Assembly (NCBI GenBank): GCA_903897565.1
Contig: CAIUCF010000812.1
Coordinates: forward strand, 1 to 7,932
DNA length: 7,932 bases
Direction of reading: 5' to 3'
Origin: an uncultured Rhodospirillales bacterium
GTDB taxonomy: Bacteria > Pseudomonadota > Alphaproteobacteria > ATCC43930 > CGMCC-115725
Shown here: positions 1 to 5,836 of the stretch, piece after piece
Numbering within the stretch: position 1 is the first letter of the stretch
Layout of the letters: every line of letters starts with the position of its first letter
Program-made: the position numbers and the translations under genes
Notes under the pieces: generated by a model
Databases searched by the model: none
What the model saw: the letters and a program-made list of their open reading frames with translations, nothing else
What the model was told of the DNA's origin: nothing

Positions 1-1
1 C

Positions 2-559
2 CCGATCGGCGAGGAAAGCTTCTTCGACGAGGTGCTGCCCGCCGATTTCAGACTGGTGCCACCGCGCGAGGCCGGGTTCGGCATGGGGCTGATCCACGCC
101 GCGCGCGACATCCTCGCCGCCGGCTATGGCAGCATGTGCCTGGTCAATTCCGACAGCCCGACCTTGCCCTCGGTCTATCTCGCCGAGGCGGCGCGCCTTC
201 TCGCCTTGCCCGGGGACCGCGTCGTGCTCGGACCCGCCGCCGATGGCGGCTACTACCTGATCGGGCTCAAGCGGTTTCATCTGCGGATGTTCGAGGAGGT
301 CGACTGGAGCACCGAGCGGGTCTTTCGCCAGAGCCTGGCGCGCGCGGCGGAAATCGGCCTCGAGGTTGCCACCCTGCCGGCATGGTACGACGTCGATGAT
401 CATGAGACCTTGGCGGCGCTGGCGGAGGAGCTCTTCGCGCCCAGCGCCACTACGCTTTACCCGGGCGGGTCGCCTGCTGTTCATAGCCGGGCCCTGCTGG
501 AGAATCTGATCGCGCAGGGCCTCGACGTCGGATCGTGCCGTCTCGACCGAGCAGGCTAG
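2..559 (+). CDS. DUF2064 / TIGR04282-type glycosyltransferase-like protein (5' end missing)
   Basis: The reading frame is open to the left edge, so the N-terminus, probably some 50-70 residues including the nucleotide-binding start of the fold, lies outside the window. Visible family signatures are an aspartate motif DSPTLP (bases about 152-169) and the glycine-rich GPAADGGYYLIGL segment (about 230-268), followed by a W-S-T and a YDVDD motif. These are characteristic of the DUF2064 family (rSAM/selenodomain-associated transferase 1), which has a GT-A/nucleotidyltransferase-like Rossmann fold. Members are soluble and thought to handle nucleotide-sugars, but their exact substrates are generally unknown. 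The stop at 557-559 lies 22 bases inside the next frame if that gene uses its earliest start, so the two are probably cotranscribed. Family assignment is good; the biochemical reaction is not established from sequence. Confidence 0.85.
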   Translation, partial: PIGEESFFDEVLPADFRLVPPREAGFGMGLIHAARDILAAGYGSMCLVNSDSPTLPSVYLAEAARLLALPGDRVVLGPAADGGYYLIGLKRFHLRMFEEVDWSTERVFRQSLARAAEIGLEVATLPAWYDVDDHETLAALAEELFAPSATTLYPGGSPAVHSRALLENLIAQGLDVGSCRLDRAG

Positions 560-1899
560 AGATACGCTTGCCCGAGCGCCGGCGTTCCTCTCTCGTGCCG
601 TTGGCTACACTCGCAAGCGGCCTGGTTGCGCTCTCCCTAGCCGCCGTCTGGGCGCAGGAGTTGCGGCGGATGGACGTGTTCATCGGGCTTGCACTGCTGC
701 AGGGCGGGCTATACGCCGCGGGGCTCGTCGCGATCCGCCGACCGCTGCCGGCCCAGGCGTTTGCCCTGATCCTCACCGTCGCCGTGGTTCTGCGGATCAT
801 CGCGACCGCCTCTCCGGTCTTCCTGTCGACCGACATCTTTCGCTATGTCTGGGATGGCAGGGTCCAGGCGGCGGGCATCAATCCCTACCGCTATGTGCCG
901 AACGATCCGGCATTGACCCCGCTGCGGGATACCGAGATCTGGCCCAACATCAATCGCGCCACCAAGGCGCACACCATTTATCCACCGGTCGCCCAGTGGA
1001 TCTACCTGGCCGCGCAACTCGGCGGCAGCAACCGGATCGCGATGAAGGCGATGATGTTGCTGCTCGAGGGGGTGGGGGTCTTTGCGCTCTATCGCGTGCT
1101 GCTGGCGCGAGGGCTACCGCGCGAACGCCTGCTCGCCTATCTCTGGCACCCCCTGCCGATCTGGGAGATCGCCGGGTCCGGCCATATCGATGCCGCCTTG
1201 GTCGCGTTCATCGCGCTGGCACTCTGGGCCTGGACCGCCGGCCGGCAAGGCTGGGTCGGCGTCGCGCTGGCCGCGGCTGCGCTGGTCAAGTTCTTCCCGG
1301 TGATCCTCGCCCCGGGTCTCTGGGGTCGGGCGGCGTGGCGGCGAGGCGATTTCCGGCTGCCGCTCGTGATCGCGGCACTGATTCCGCTCGCCTACCTGCC
1401 CTATCTTGGCGTCGGCCTCGGCGTCCTCGGCTATCTGCCCGGCTACGCCCGGGAAGAACAACTCGGCAGCGGTAGCGGGCTCTGGCTGGTCGACGCCATC
1501 CATCGCCTCGTGCCGCTGCCAATCATGACCTACCTCATCGTCGGCGGCGCGTTGCTCGCTTGGCTTGTGTTGCGTTGCTTTACGGCCAAGCCGTCCAAAG
1601 CCCTCGAAAACCTCAGAGATCTCGCGGTCGCCTTCACCTTCTTCGTATCGCCCCACTACGCCTGGTATTTCATCTGGCTGATCCCCATCTTGACTGTCAC
1701 ATCCGGAGATTATCTTCTGTGGTCGACCTTGGCCGCCTTTCTACTCTATTGGGCCCCCACCCCCAGCCTCGCGCCGCTTTGGATCGGCGCCGTCCTCTAC
1801 GGTGGCACCGGGGTTTTGTCGCTGATCTTTCTCGCCTGCGGACGGGCATCCTGCCTCCCGCCAATCGTCAGAGAACAGGAATCCGCCGATGAAGCATGA
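535..1899 (+). CDS. polytopic GT-C-type membrane glycosyltransferase (GT87 / MptB-like)
   Basis: A protein of 454 residues with about 11-12 hydrophobic segments (for example residues 24-40, 47-66, 75-92, 171-190, 218-260, 275-297, 327-347, 363-386, 392-434). The first large loop carries D100-IFRYVWDG-R109 followed by GINPYRY, then a YPP motif near 149-151 and E211-IAGSGHIDA (H217, D219). These are typical of polyprenyl-phosphate-sugar-dependent GT-C enzymes of the GT87/MptB type, in which the loop acidic residue is the presumed catalytic or metal-binding site. It should transfer a sugar from a lipid carrier onto an envelope glycan or lipid on the outer face of the inner membrane; donor and acceptor cannot be read from sequence. 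The start is uncertain: GTG at 535 has no clear ribosome-binding site, and TTG 568 or GTG 595 would still keep every membrane segment. The gene overlaps the preceding one by 25 bases (with GTG 535) and the following one by 11, so it looks like an operon member. Confidence 0.82.
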   Translation: MPSRPSRLEIRLPERRRSSLVPLATLASGLVALSLAAVWAQELRRMDVFIGLALLQGGLYAAGLVAIRRPLPAQAFALILTVAVVLRIIATASPVFLSTDIFRYVWDGRVQAAGINPYRYVPNDPALTPLRDTEIWPNINRATKAHTIYPPVAQWIYLAAQLGGSNRIAMKAMMLLLEGVGVFALYRVLLARGLPRERLLAYLWHPLPIWEIAGSGHIDAALVAFIALALWAWTAGRQGWVGVALAAAALVKFFPVILAPGLWGRAAWRRGDFRLPLVIAALIPLAYLPYLGVGLGVLGYLPGYAREEQLGSGSGLWLVDAIHRLVPLPIMTYLIVGGALLAWLVLRCFTAKPSKALENLRDLAVAFTFFVSPHYAWYFIWLIPILTVTSGDYLLWSTLAAFLLYWAPTPSLAPLWIGAVLYGGTGVLSLIFLACGRASCLPPIVREQESADEA

Positions 1900-2659
1900 G
1901 ACCATCATCAAATCGCCGTCGATGCCGCTGGCCTCGCCGTCCTATCCGCGCGGGCCCTATCGCTTCATCGACCGTGAATATCTGACGATCACCTATGAAT
2001 CGGACCCCGACGCCATTCGTGCCGCCCTCCCCGAGCCGCTCGAGCCTGACGGCAGCAACACCGTGCTCTATGAATTCATCCGCATGCCGGATTCCTCTGG
2101 CTTTGGTGACTATACCGAGTCCGGCGTCGTCATCCCGGCGATTTACAAGGGCGAGCATCTGACGTTCACCGCGCAGATGTATCTCGACGACGAGCCGCCG
2201 ATCGCAGGCGGCCGCGAGATCTGGGGCTTTCCCAAGAAGCGCGGCAACCCGAAGCTGGGGATCTGCCACGACACGCTGACCGGGACGCTCGAATATGCCG
2301 GGATTCAGGTCGCGGTCGGCACCATGAGCTACAAGCACGAAAACATGCTCTACGATCTCAGCGCCGAGAAGGCGCTGTCATCGGATGCCATGATCGCCAA
2401 GCTTAAGAAGACGGCCGTCAATTTCAAGCTCATCCCCGATATCGAAGGCCATCCGGCGATCGCGCAACTGGTTGCCTACAATCTGACCGACATCCGGCTC
2501 AAGGGTGCCTGGACCGGGCCGGCACGGCTGCATCTGGTTCCCCATATCAATGCGCCGGTCGCCGACCTCCCGGTTCGTCGGGTCCTCGGCGGCGCTCATT
2601 ATATCGCCGACCTGACCTTGCCCTATGGCCGGGTACTCCATGACTATCTCAAACCCTGA
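1889..2659 (+). CDS. adc: acetoacetate decarboxylase
   Basis: A soluble protein of 256 residues, close to the family's usual length of about 245-260. It catalyses acetoacetate to acetone plus CO2 (EC 4.1.1.4) through a Schiff base on an active-site lysine. The signature GREIWGFPKK occupies residues 108-117, placing the tandem lysines at K116 and K117, equivalent to K115/K116 of the Clostridium acetobutylicum enzyme. R29 (in FIDRE) and E77 (in DYTESG) match the other known active-site residues, so the site looks intact. Start ATG 1889 has AGGA at 1877-1880, eight bases upstream. It overlaps the membrane glycosyltransferase stop by 11 bases, which implies coupled translation. The ADC superfamily also includes aldolase/dehydratase-like members on other keto acids, so the physiological substrate may differ; the conserved lysine pair and glutamate favour true decarboxylase chemistry. 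Role here could be ketone-body or polyhydroxybutyrate-related carbon disposal (inference). Confidence 0.88.
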   Translation: MKHETIIKSPSMPLASPSYPRGPYRFIDREYLTITYESDPDAIRAALPEPLEPDGSNTVLYEFIRMPDSSGFGDYTESGVVIPAIYKGEHLTFTAQMYLDDEPPIAGGREIWGFPKKRGNPKLGICHDTLTGTLEYAGIQVAVGTMSYKHENMLYDLSAEKALSSDAMIAKLKKTAVNFKLIPDIEGHPAIAQLVAYNLTDIRLKGAWTGPARLHLVPHINAPVADLPVRRVLGGAHYIADLTLPYGRVLHDYLKP

Positions 2660-2687
2660 TCTGCGTGTATCCCATGACGTGAGATCA
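2657..2687 (+). other. stem-loop at the adc stop codon
   Basis: TGATCT at 2657-2662 is the perfect reverse complement of AGATCA at 2682-2687. Inside it, CGT at 2664-2666 can pair with ACG at 2677-2679, leaving a short loop. The structure begins with the last codon of adc (its TGA is 2657-2659). No T-tract follows, so it is not a classic intrinsic terminator; it could stabilise or protect the 3' end of the upstream transcript. The six-base outer arm is short enough that chance is possible. Confidence 0.4.
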
Positions 2688-2724
2688 ACGCTTTGCCGGG
2701 AACCACTCTTCCACGCAAGGCGTT
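2687..2724 (+). other. 10-bp stem-loop between adc and egtB
   Basis: AACGCTTTGC at 2687-2696 pairs with GCAAGGCGTT at 2715-2724 over ten positions with a single G-T wobble (2692/2719). Within the loop, GGAA 2699-2702 can pair with TTCC 2709-2712 around a six-base loop. It abuts the smaller stem-loop that starts at the adc stop codon. No T-run follows, so a simple rho-independent terminator is unlikely. The right arm runs into the TTGACA box that starts at 2723. It may be a 3'-end processing or termination element for the upstream operon, or an operator dyad for egtB. Confidence 0.5.
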
Positions 2725-2751
2725 GACACTGACGCCGGAACTTCCTGACAA
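2723..2751 (+). promoter_or_regulatory. possible sigma-70-type promoter for egtBD
   Basis: A perfect TTGACA lies at 2723-2728. With a 17-base spacer the -10 position falls on TGACAA (2746-2751), a poor match to TATAAT. It sits about 40 bases before the egtB start in the only plus-strand spacer longer than a few bases, a sensible place for a separate egtBD promoter. The -35 match is visible; the promoter itself is inference. Confidence 0.3.
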
Positions 2752-2780
2752 TCCGAATGTGATACCACAACGTCCCGCCA

Positions 2781-2786
2781 AGAGGT
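2781..2786 (+). promoter_or_regulatory. ribosome-binding site supporting TTG start of egtB
   Basis: AGAGGT lies seven bases before TTG 2794. This decides in favour of the TTG start, because the next in-frame ATG (2899) would remove the first helix of the DinB-like domain that is conserved in EgtB proteins. Confidence 0.6.
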
Positions 2787-2793
2787 CGCCCGC

Positions 2794-4074
2794 TTGAACG
2801 CAGATTCCCGATCTCTCGCCGCCCGCTACCGTTATGTCCGCGCCCAGAGCCTGGCGCTCGCTGCGCCGCTCTCGGCAGAGGACCAATCCGCCCAATCCAT
2901 GCCGGATGCCAGTCCGACGAAGTGGCACCTCGCCCATACCGCCTGGTTCTTCGAGACCATCGCCCTCCCGGTCGTCGAGCCCGAGGCGCCGCCCTTCGAC
3001 GCCAAGTTCGGCTATCTCTTCAATTCGTACTACGAGGCGCTCGGCGCCCGTCAGCCGCGTCCGCTGCGCGGGTTGCTGACCCGGCCCAGCCTCGCCACCG
3101 TCCTGAAGTATCGCGACCATGTCGATGCCCGGGTCGAGGCCCTACTCGAGACCCTCGGCGGCGGGGCGTCGACGCCGGAGACGCGTCGCTTCCTCGAAAT
3201 GGTGGAACTCGGCATCCAGCATGAGCAGCAGCATCAGGAATTGCTCCTGACCGACATCAAGCACCTGTTTGCGCAGAATCCGCTCGTCCCGGCCTATGCC
3301 GCGCCGCCCGATCACGGAGCGAGCGATCCATATCGCGATCGGGCGCGGCTGCAATGGATCGCCTGCCCCGGGGGACAGGTCGAGATCGGCCATGACGGAA
3401 GCGGCTTCAGCTTCGATAACGAGCGGCCGCGCCATGCCATCCTGCTGCGGCCATACAGCCTCGCCAACCGGCTCGTCACCTGTGGCGAGTATCTCGCCTT
3501 CATCGGCGATGGCGGCTATCGCCGACCCGAGTTCTGGCTCTCCGAAGGTTGGGCGATGCGCGTCGCCGAGGATTGGCAGGCGCCACTCTACTGGCGTCGG
3601 CTCGACAACGGCGACTGGGAGATCTTCACCCTGTTCGGGCTGCGGCCCTTCGACCCCGATGCGCCGGTCTGCCACGTCAGTTTCTACGAAGCCGCCGCCT
3701 ATGCCGCCTGGGCCGATGCACGGCTGCCAACCGAAGGCGAATGGGAGGCTGCCGCCCAGCGCGCGCCGATCATGGGGAACTTCCTCGATCCGCTGCGGCT
3801 CCACCCCTCGCCCTCCGCCGCGACCGAGGATTTGACCCGCATGCATGGCGATGCCTGGAACTGGACGCGGTCGTCATACGACCCCTACCCGGGCTTCCGC
3901 GCCGATCCCGGCGCGATCGGCGAGTACAACGGCAAATTCATGATCAACCAGATAGTGCTGCGCGGCGGCAGCTGCTTCACGCCCGCCGACCATATTCGAA
4001 CCAGTTACCGCAATTTCTTCCCGGCGTCCGCACGCTGGCAGGTTACCGGCATTCGCCTAGCGAGGGATTCATGA
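2794..4074 (+). CDS. egtB: EgtB, iron(II)-dependent sulfoxide synthase of ergothioneine biosynthesis
   Basis: A 426-residue protein, the normal length for EgtB. The enzyme uses Fe(II) and O2 to join hercynine to cysteine or gamma-glutamylcysteine, giving the sulfoxide intermediate of ergothioneine (EC 1.14.99.50/51). The N-terminal DinB-like domain (about 10-165) has SPTKWHLAHTAWFFE, with H45 and H48, and HEQQHQE with H143 and H147. One of the first two plus H143/H147 forms the three-histidine iron site. The C-terminal FGE-sulfatase-like domain (about 183-425) has the expected VSFYEAAAYAAWA, LPTEGEWEAAA, WNWTRS and LRGGSC stretches and ends with RWQVTGIRLARD, all typical of EgtB. Start is TTG at 2794. 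Its last four bases overlap the egtD start (ATGA), so the two are translationally coupled. There is no methyltransferase fusion, so it is EgtB rather than OvoA. Which thiol it uses cannot be read with certainty; absence of egtA and egtC nearby leaves direct cysteine use open. Confidence 0.95.
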   Translation: MNADSRSLAARYRYVRAQSLALAAPLSAEDQSAQSMPDASPTKWHLAHTAWFFETIALPVVEPEAPPFDAKFGYLFNSYYEALGARQPRPLRGLLTRPSLATVLKYRDHVDARVEALLETLGGGASTPETRRFLEMVELGIQHEQQHQELLLTDIKHLFAQNPLVPAYAAPPDHGASDPYRDRARLQWIACPGGQVEIGHDGSGFSFDNERPRHAILLRPYSLANRLVTCGEYLAFIGDGGYRRPEFWLSEGWAMRVAEDWQAPLYWRRLDNGDWEIFTLFGLRPFDPDAPVCHVSFYEAAAYAAWADARLPTEGEWEAAAQRAPIMGNFLDPLRLHPSPSAATEDLTRMHGDAWNWTRSSYDPYPGFRADPGAIGEYNGKFMINQIVLRGGSCFTPADHIRTSYRNFFPASARWQVTGIRLARDS

Positions 4075-5027
4075 GCCAGACCGCCGCCCGGGAAAAGCCG
4101 GGGACACTGCCGGGATCGTCGGGATTCTGCCGCGATCTGGTCGCGGGATTGAAACTGTCGCCAAAGACCGTTTCACCCAAATATTTTTATGACGATACCG
4201 GCTCGGCGCTGTTCGATGCGATATGCACGCTTCCCGAATACTATCCGACCCGCAAGGAGACCGACCTCCTGACCCGACACGGCGCGGCGATCGCGGCGCA
4301 GATCGGCCCGGATGTCGAGATCATCGAGTTCGGCGCGGGCTCGGTCATCAAGATCCGCCACCTTTTCGACACGCTCGACCGCCCGCGCCGCTTCACGCCG
4401 ATCGATATCTCGGGCGCCCATCTCCACGCCTCGGCGGCGGTCCTGCGGGCGGATTATCCGGGGATCGAAATCCGCCCGGTCATCGCCGATTTCACCCAGC
4501 CCTTGGCGCTGCCGATCCGCGACGATGCCCGTCGCGTCGGCTTCTTCCCGGGCTCCAGCATCGGCAATTTCACGCCCGCCGAGGCGCTCGCCTTCCTGAC
4601 GCGGTTGACCGGCGTGCTGCGCGGCGGCGGATTGCTGATCGCCGTCGACCTGATCAAGGACCCTGCGGTCCTGCACGCCGCCTATAACGATGCCGCCGGG
4701 GTAACCGGCCAGTTCAACCTCAACCTGCTGGCGCGCGCGAACCGCGAACTGGGCGCCGATTTCGATCTCGACGGCTTCGCGCATTACGCATTCTACCATC
4801 CGGTCCTGAACCGGATCGAAATGCATCTGATCAGCCGGCGCGCGCAAAGCGTCCGCATCTGCGACGAGATCTTCGAATTTTGCGAAGGCGAGAGCATCCA
4901 CACCGAATGTTCCTACAAATATTCGGTCTCGAGTTTCCAGGCATTGGCACGGGCCGCAGGCTTTACGCCCGTCGACGTCTGGGAAGACGGCTGGATGAGC
5001 GTCCACTGGCTCGAATTGCAGGACTGA
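4071..5027 (+). CDS. egtD: EgtD, L-histidine N-alpha-methyltransferase
   Basis: A SAM-dependent methyltransferase of 318 residues that trimethylates histidine to hercynine (EC 2.1.1.44), the first step of ergothioneine synthesis. Key elements are PKYFYDDTGS near 36-45, LPEYYPTRKE with Y57/Y58, the SAM-binding E86-FGAGS-91 loop and PIDISGAHL. GSSIGNFTP contains N166, the same number as the histidine-binding Asn in the mycobacterial enzyme. Y205 and the E279/S281 pair in HTECSYKYS correspond to the residues that hold the imidazole ring (E282/S284 in Mycobacterium smegmatis). The frame is open further upstream through egtB, but ATG 4071 is the natural start: it has GAGGG at 4062-4066, overlaps the egtB stop by four bases, and gives the family's normal length of about 320. 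It ends only 6 bp from the convergent cdh stop. Confidence 0.95.
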   Translation: MSQTAAREKPGTLPGSSGFCRDLVAGLKLSPKTVSPKYFYDDTGSALFDAICTLPEYYPTRKETDLLTRHGAAIAAQIGPDVEIIEFGAGSVIKIRHLFDTLDRPRRFTPIDISGAHLHASAAVLRADYPGIEIRPVIADFTQPLALPIRDDARRVGFFPGSSIGNFTPAEALAFLTRLTGVLRGGGLLIAVDLIKDPAVLHAAYNDAAGVTGQFNLNLLARANRELGADFDLDGFAHYAFYHPVLNRIEMHLISRRAQSVRICDEIFEFCEGESIHTECSYKYSVSSFQALARAAGFTPVDVWEDGWMSVHWLELQD

Positions 5028-5040
5028 ACCGTCCTAATTC
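5013..5040. other. imperfect inverted repeat spanning both convergent stop codons
   Basis: GAATT (5013-5017) plus AGGAC (5020-5024) on the left pair with GTCCT (5031-5035) plus AATTC (5036-5040) on the right. A two-base bulge (GC, 5018-5019) interrupts the left arm, and the loop is six bases. The egtD stop is in the loop region and the cdh stop is in the right arm. Because the genes converge with 6 bp between stops, a shared bidirectional terminator would have to lie here. Neither side has a proper T-tract, so terminator function is only a guess. Confidence 0.35.
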
Positions 5041-5834
5041 TGCGCCGCCACCGCGCAGGCGTGGTCCTGGAGTTCCTCGCCGCTGCCCGTATCCAGATCG
5101 ACGACACTCGCCTCGTCATTCAGCAGATAGAAGCCGGGCTTTCCGTCCTTGAACCTCGCCCCGGTCACCACGATGGTCTGGCGCCCCATCGCCTGCGCGA
5201 CGGTGTTGTCTCGCGCGACGACGAGGCTGAAGGGATTGATCCCGTCGAGGGTTTCGCCATCGACGCGTCGGACCCGATAGCGATGGCCGGCAAGCGGCAC
5301 ATCAAGCAGACTCCAGGTCTCGCCGATCTCGGACTCGTGGGCCCGTAGCGCCGCGGCGACATCGGCCCGGACGCAATCGATATGGATATGCAACTGATTC
5401 TGGCTGCGCCCGAAGGCGGAGTTGATCGCCAGGGAAATGTCCTCGCGGGGCAGCTGAAGGTGCAGCCGTTCTTCGGTGAAATGGCGATTGGCCCAGGCCT
5501 CGGCGAAATAGTTCGGCGACCCCGGCGCCAGGATTTGCGGATCTTCGATTCCCGTCACCCGCAGGGTCGGAATCAGCAGGAACTGGCTCGCCCCCTTGCT
5601 GTCCTTTAGGATCGCGAATCCCTCGCCCTCTGCCACCAGGACGCATGGCGCGGGGCTGCCCGCAGCATGCTGATGCGGCACGCAACCATCATGGATGAGC
5701 TTCCACAACACGTCTGAATCGGCCCGGGCCGCGGTGCTGAACACGAGCGCGGCCAGGATCACGGTCGCTCCGGCGAGCCGGGATGCCAGGCTCATCCCGC
5801 TCGCGACGCGGCGGTTCCGATAATTCGCTCTCAT
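5034..5834 (-). CDS. cdh: CDP-diacylglycerol diphosphatase, exported
   Basis: A protein of 266 residues from ATG 5834 that hydrolyses CDP-diacylglycerol to CMP and phosphatidate (EC 3.6.1.26), in phospholipid turnover. It belongs to the CDH family (PF02611, HIT-like). Landmarks, numbered from GTG 5840 (subtract two for the chosen start), are LWKLIHDGCVP at 45-55, PCVLV at 65-69, and the HIT-like core QNQLHIHIDC with H151, H153 and D155. The N-terminus is a clear export signal: arginine-rich residues, a hydrophobic stretch, then ARA before DSD with predicted cleavage near residue 40, so the enzyme should act in the periplasm or at the outer face of the inner membrane. The start is set by GGGAG five bases upstream. 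GTG 5840 would overlap that site, and ATG 5795 would keep a shorter signal peptide. It sits two bases after the stop of the preceding exported protein, so the two are coexpressed. Confidence 0.85.
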   Translation of the reverse strand: MRANYRNRRVASGMSLASRLAGATVILAALVFSTAARADSDVLWKLIHDGCVPHQHAAGSPAPCVLVAEGEGFAILKDSKGASQFLLIPTLRVTGIEDPQILAPGSPNYFAEAWANRHFTEERLHLQLPREDISLAINSAFGRSQNQLHIHIDCVRADVAAALRAHESEIGETWSLLDVPLAGHRYRVRRVDGETLDGINPFSLVVARDNTVAQAMGRQTIVVTGARFKDGKPGFYLLNDEASVVDLDTGSGEELQDHACAVAAQN

Positions 5835-5836
5835 CG

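Noticed and set aside
450..836. Minus-strand open frame across the junction of the first two genes
   Set aside because: It crosses two recognised plus-strand genes, is Arg/Ser/Ala-rich, and has no motif or ribosome-binding site.
2660..2793. Riboswitch in the egtB leader
   Set aside because: The stem-loops lie upstream of any plausible transcription start from the TTGACA box, and the sequence matches no riboswitch core I know.
3142..3846. Minus-strand open frame opposite egtB (234 codons)
   Set aside because: Same reason: it mirrors the codon pattern of egtB and has low-complexity Gly/Arg/Glu composition without motifs.
3549..4070. Upstream extension of the egtD frame inside egtB, suggesting a larger or fused protein
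   Set aside because: The extension is arginine-rich out-of-frame egtB sequence. ATG 4071, with its ribosome-binding site, gives the family's normal length.
4173..5006. Long minus-strand open frame opposite egtD (277 codons)
   Set aside because: It lies wholly opposite a well-conserved gene with intact active-site motifs, and its translation has no recognisable domain. Long antisense frames are expected at this GC content.
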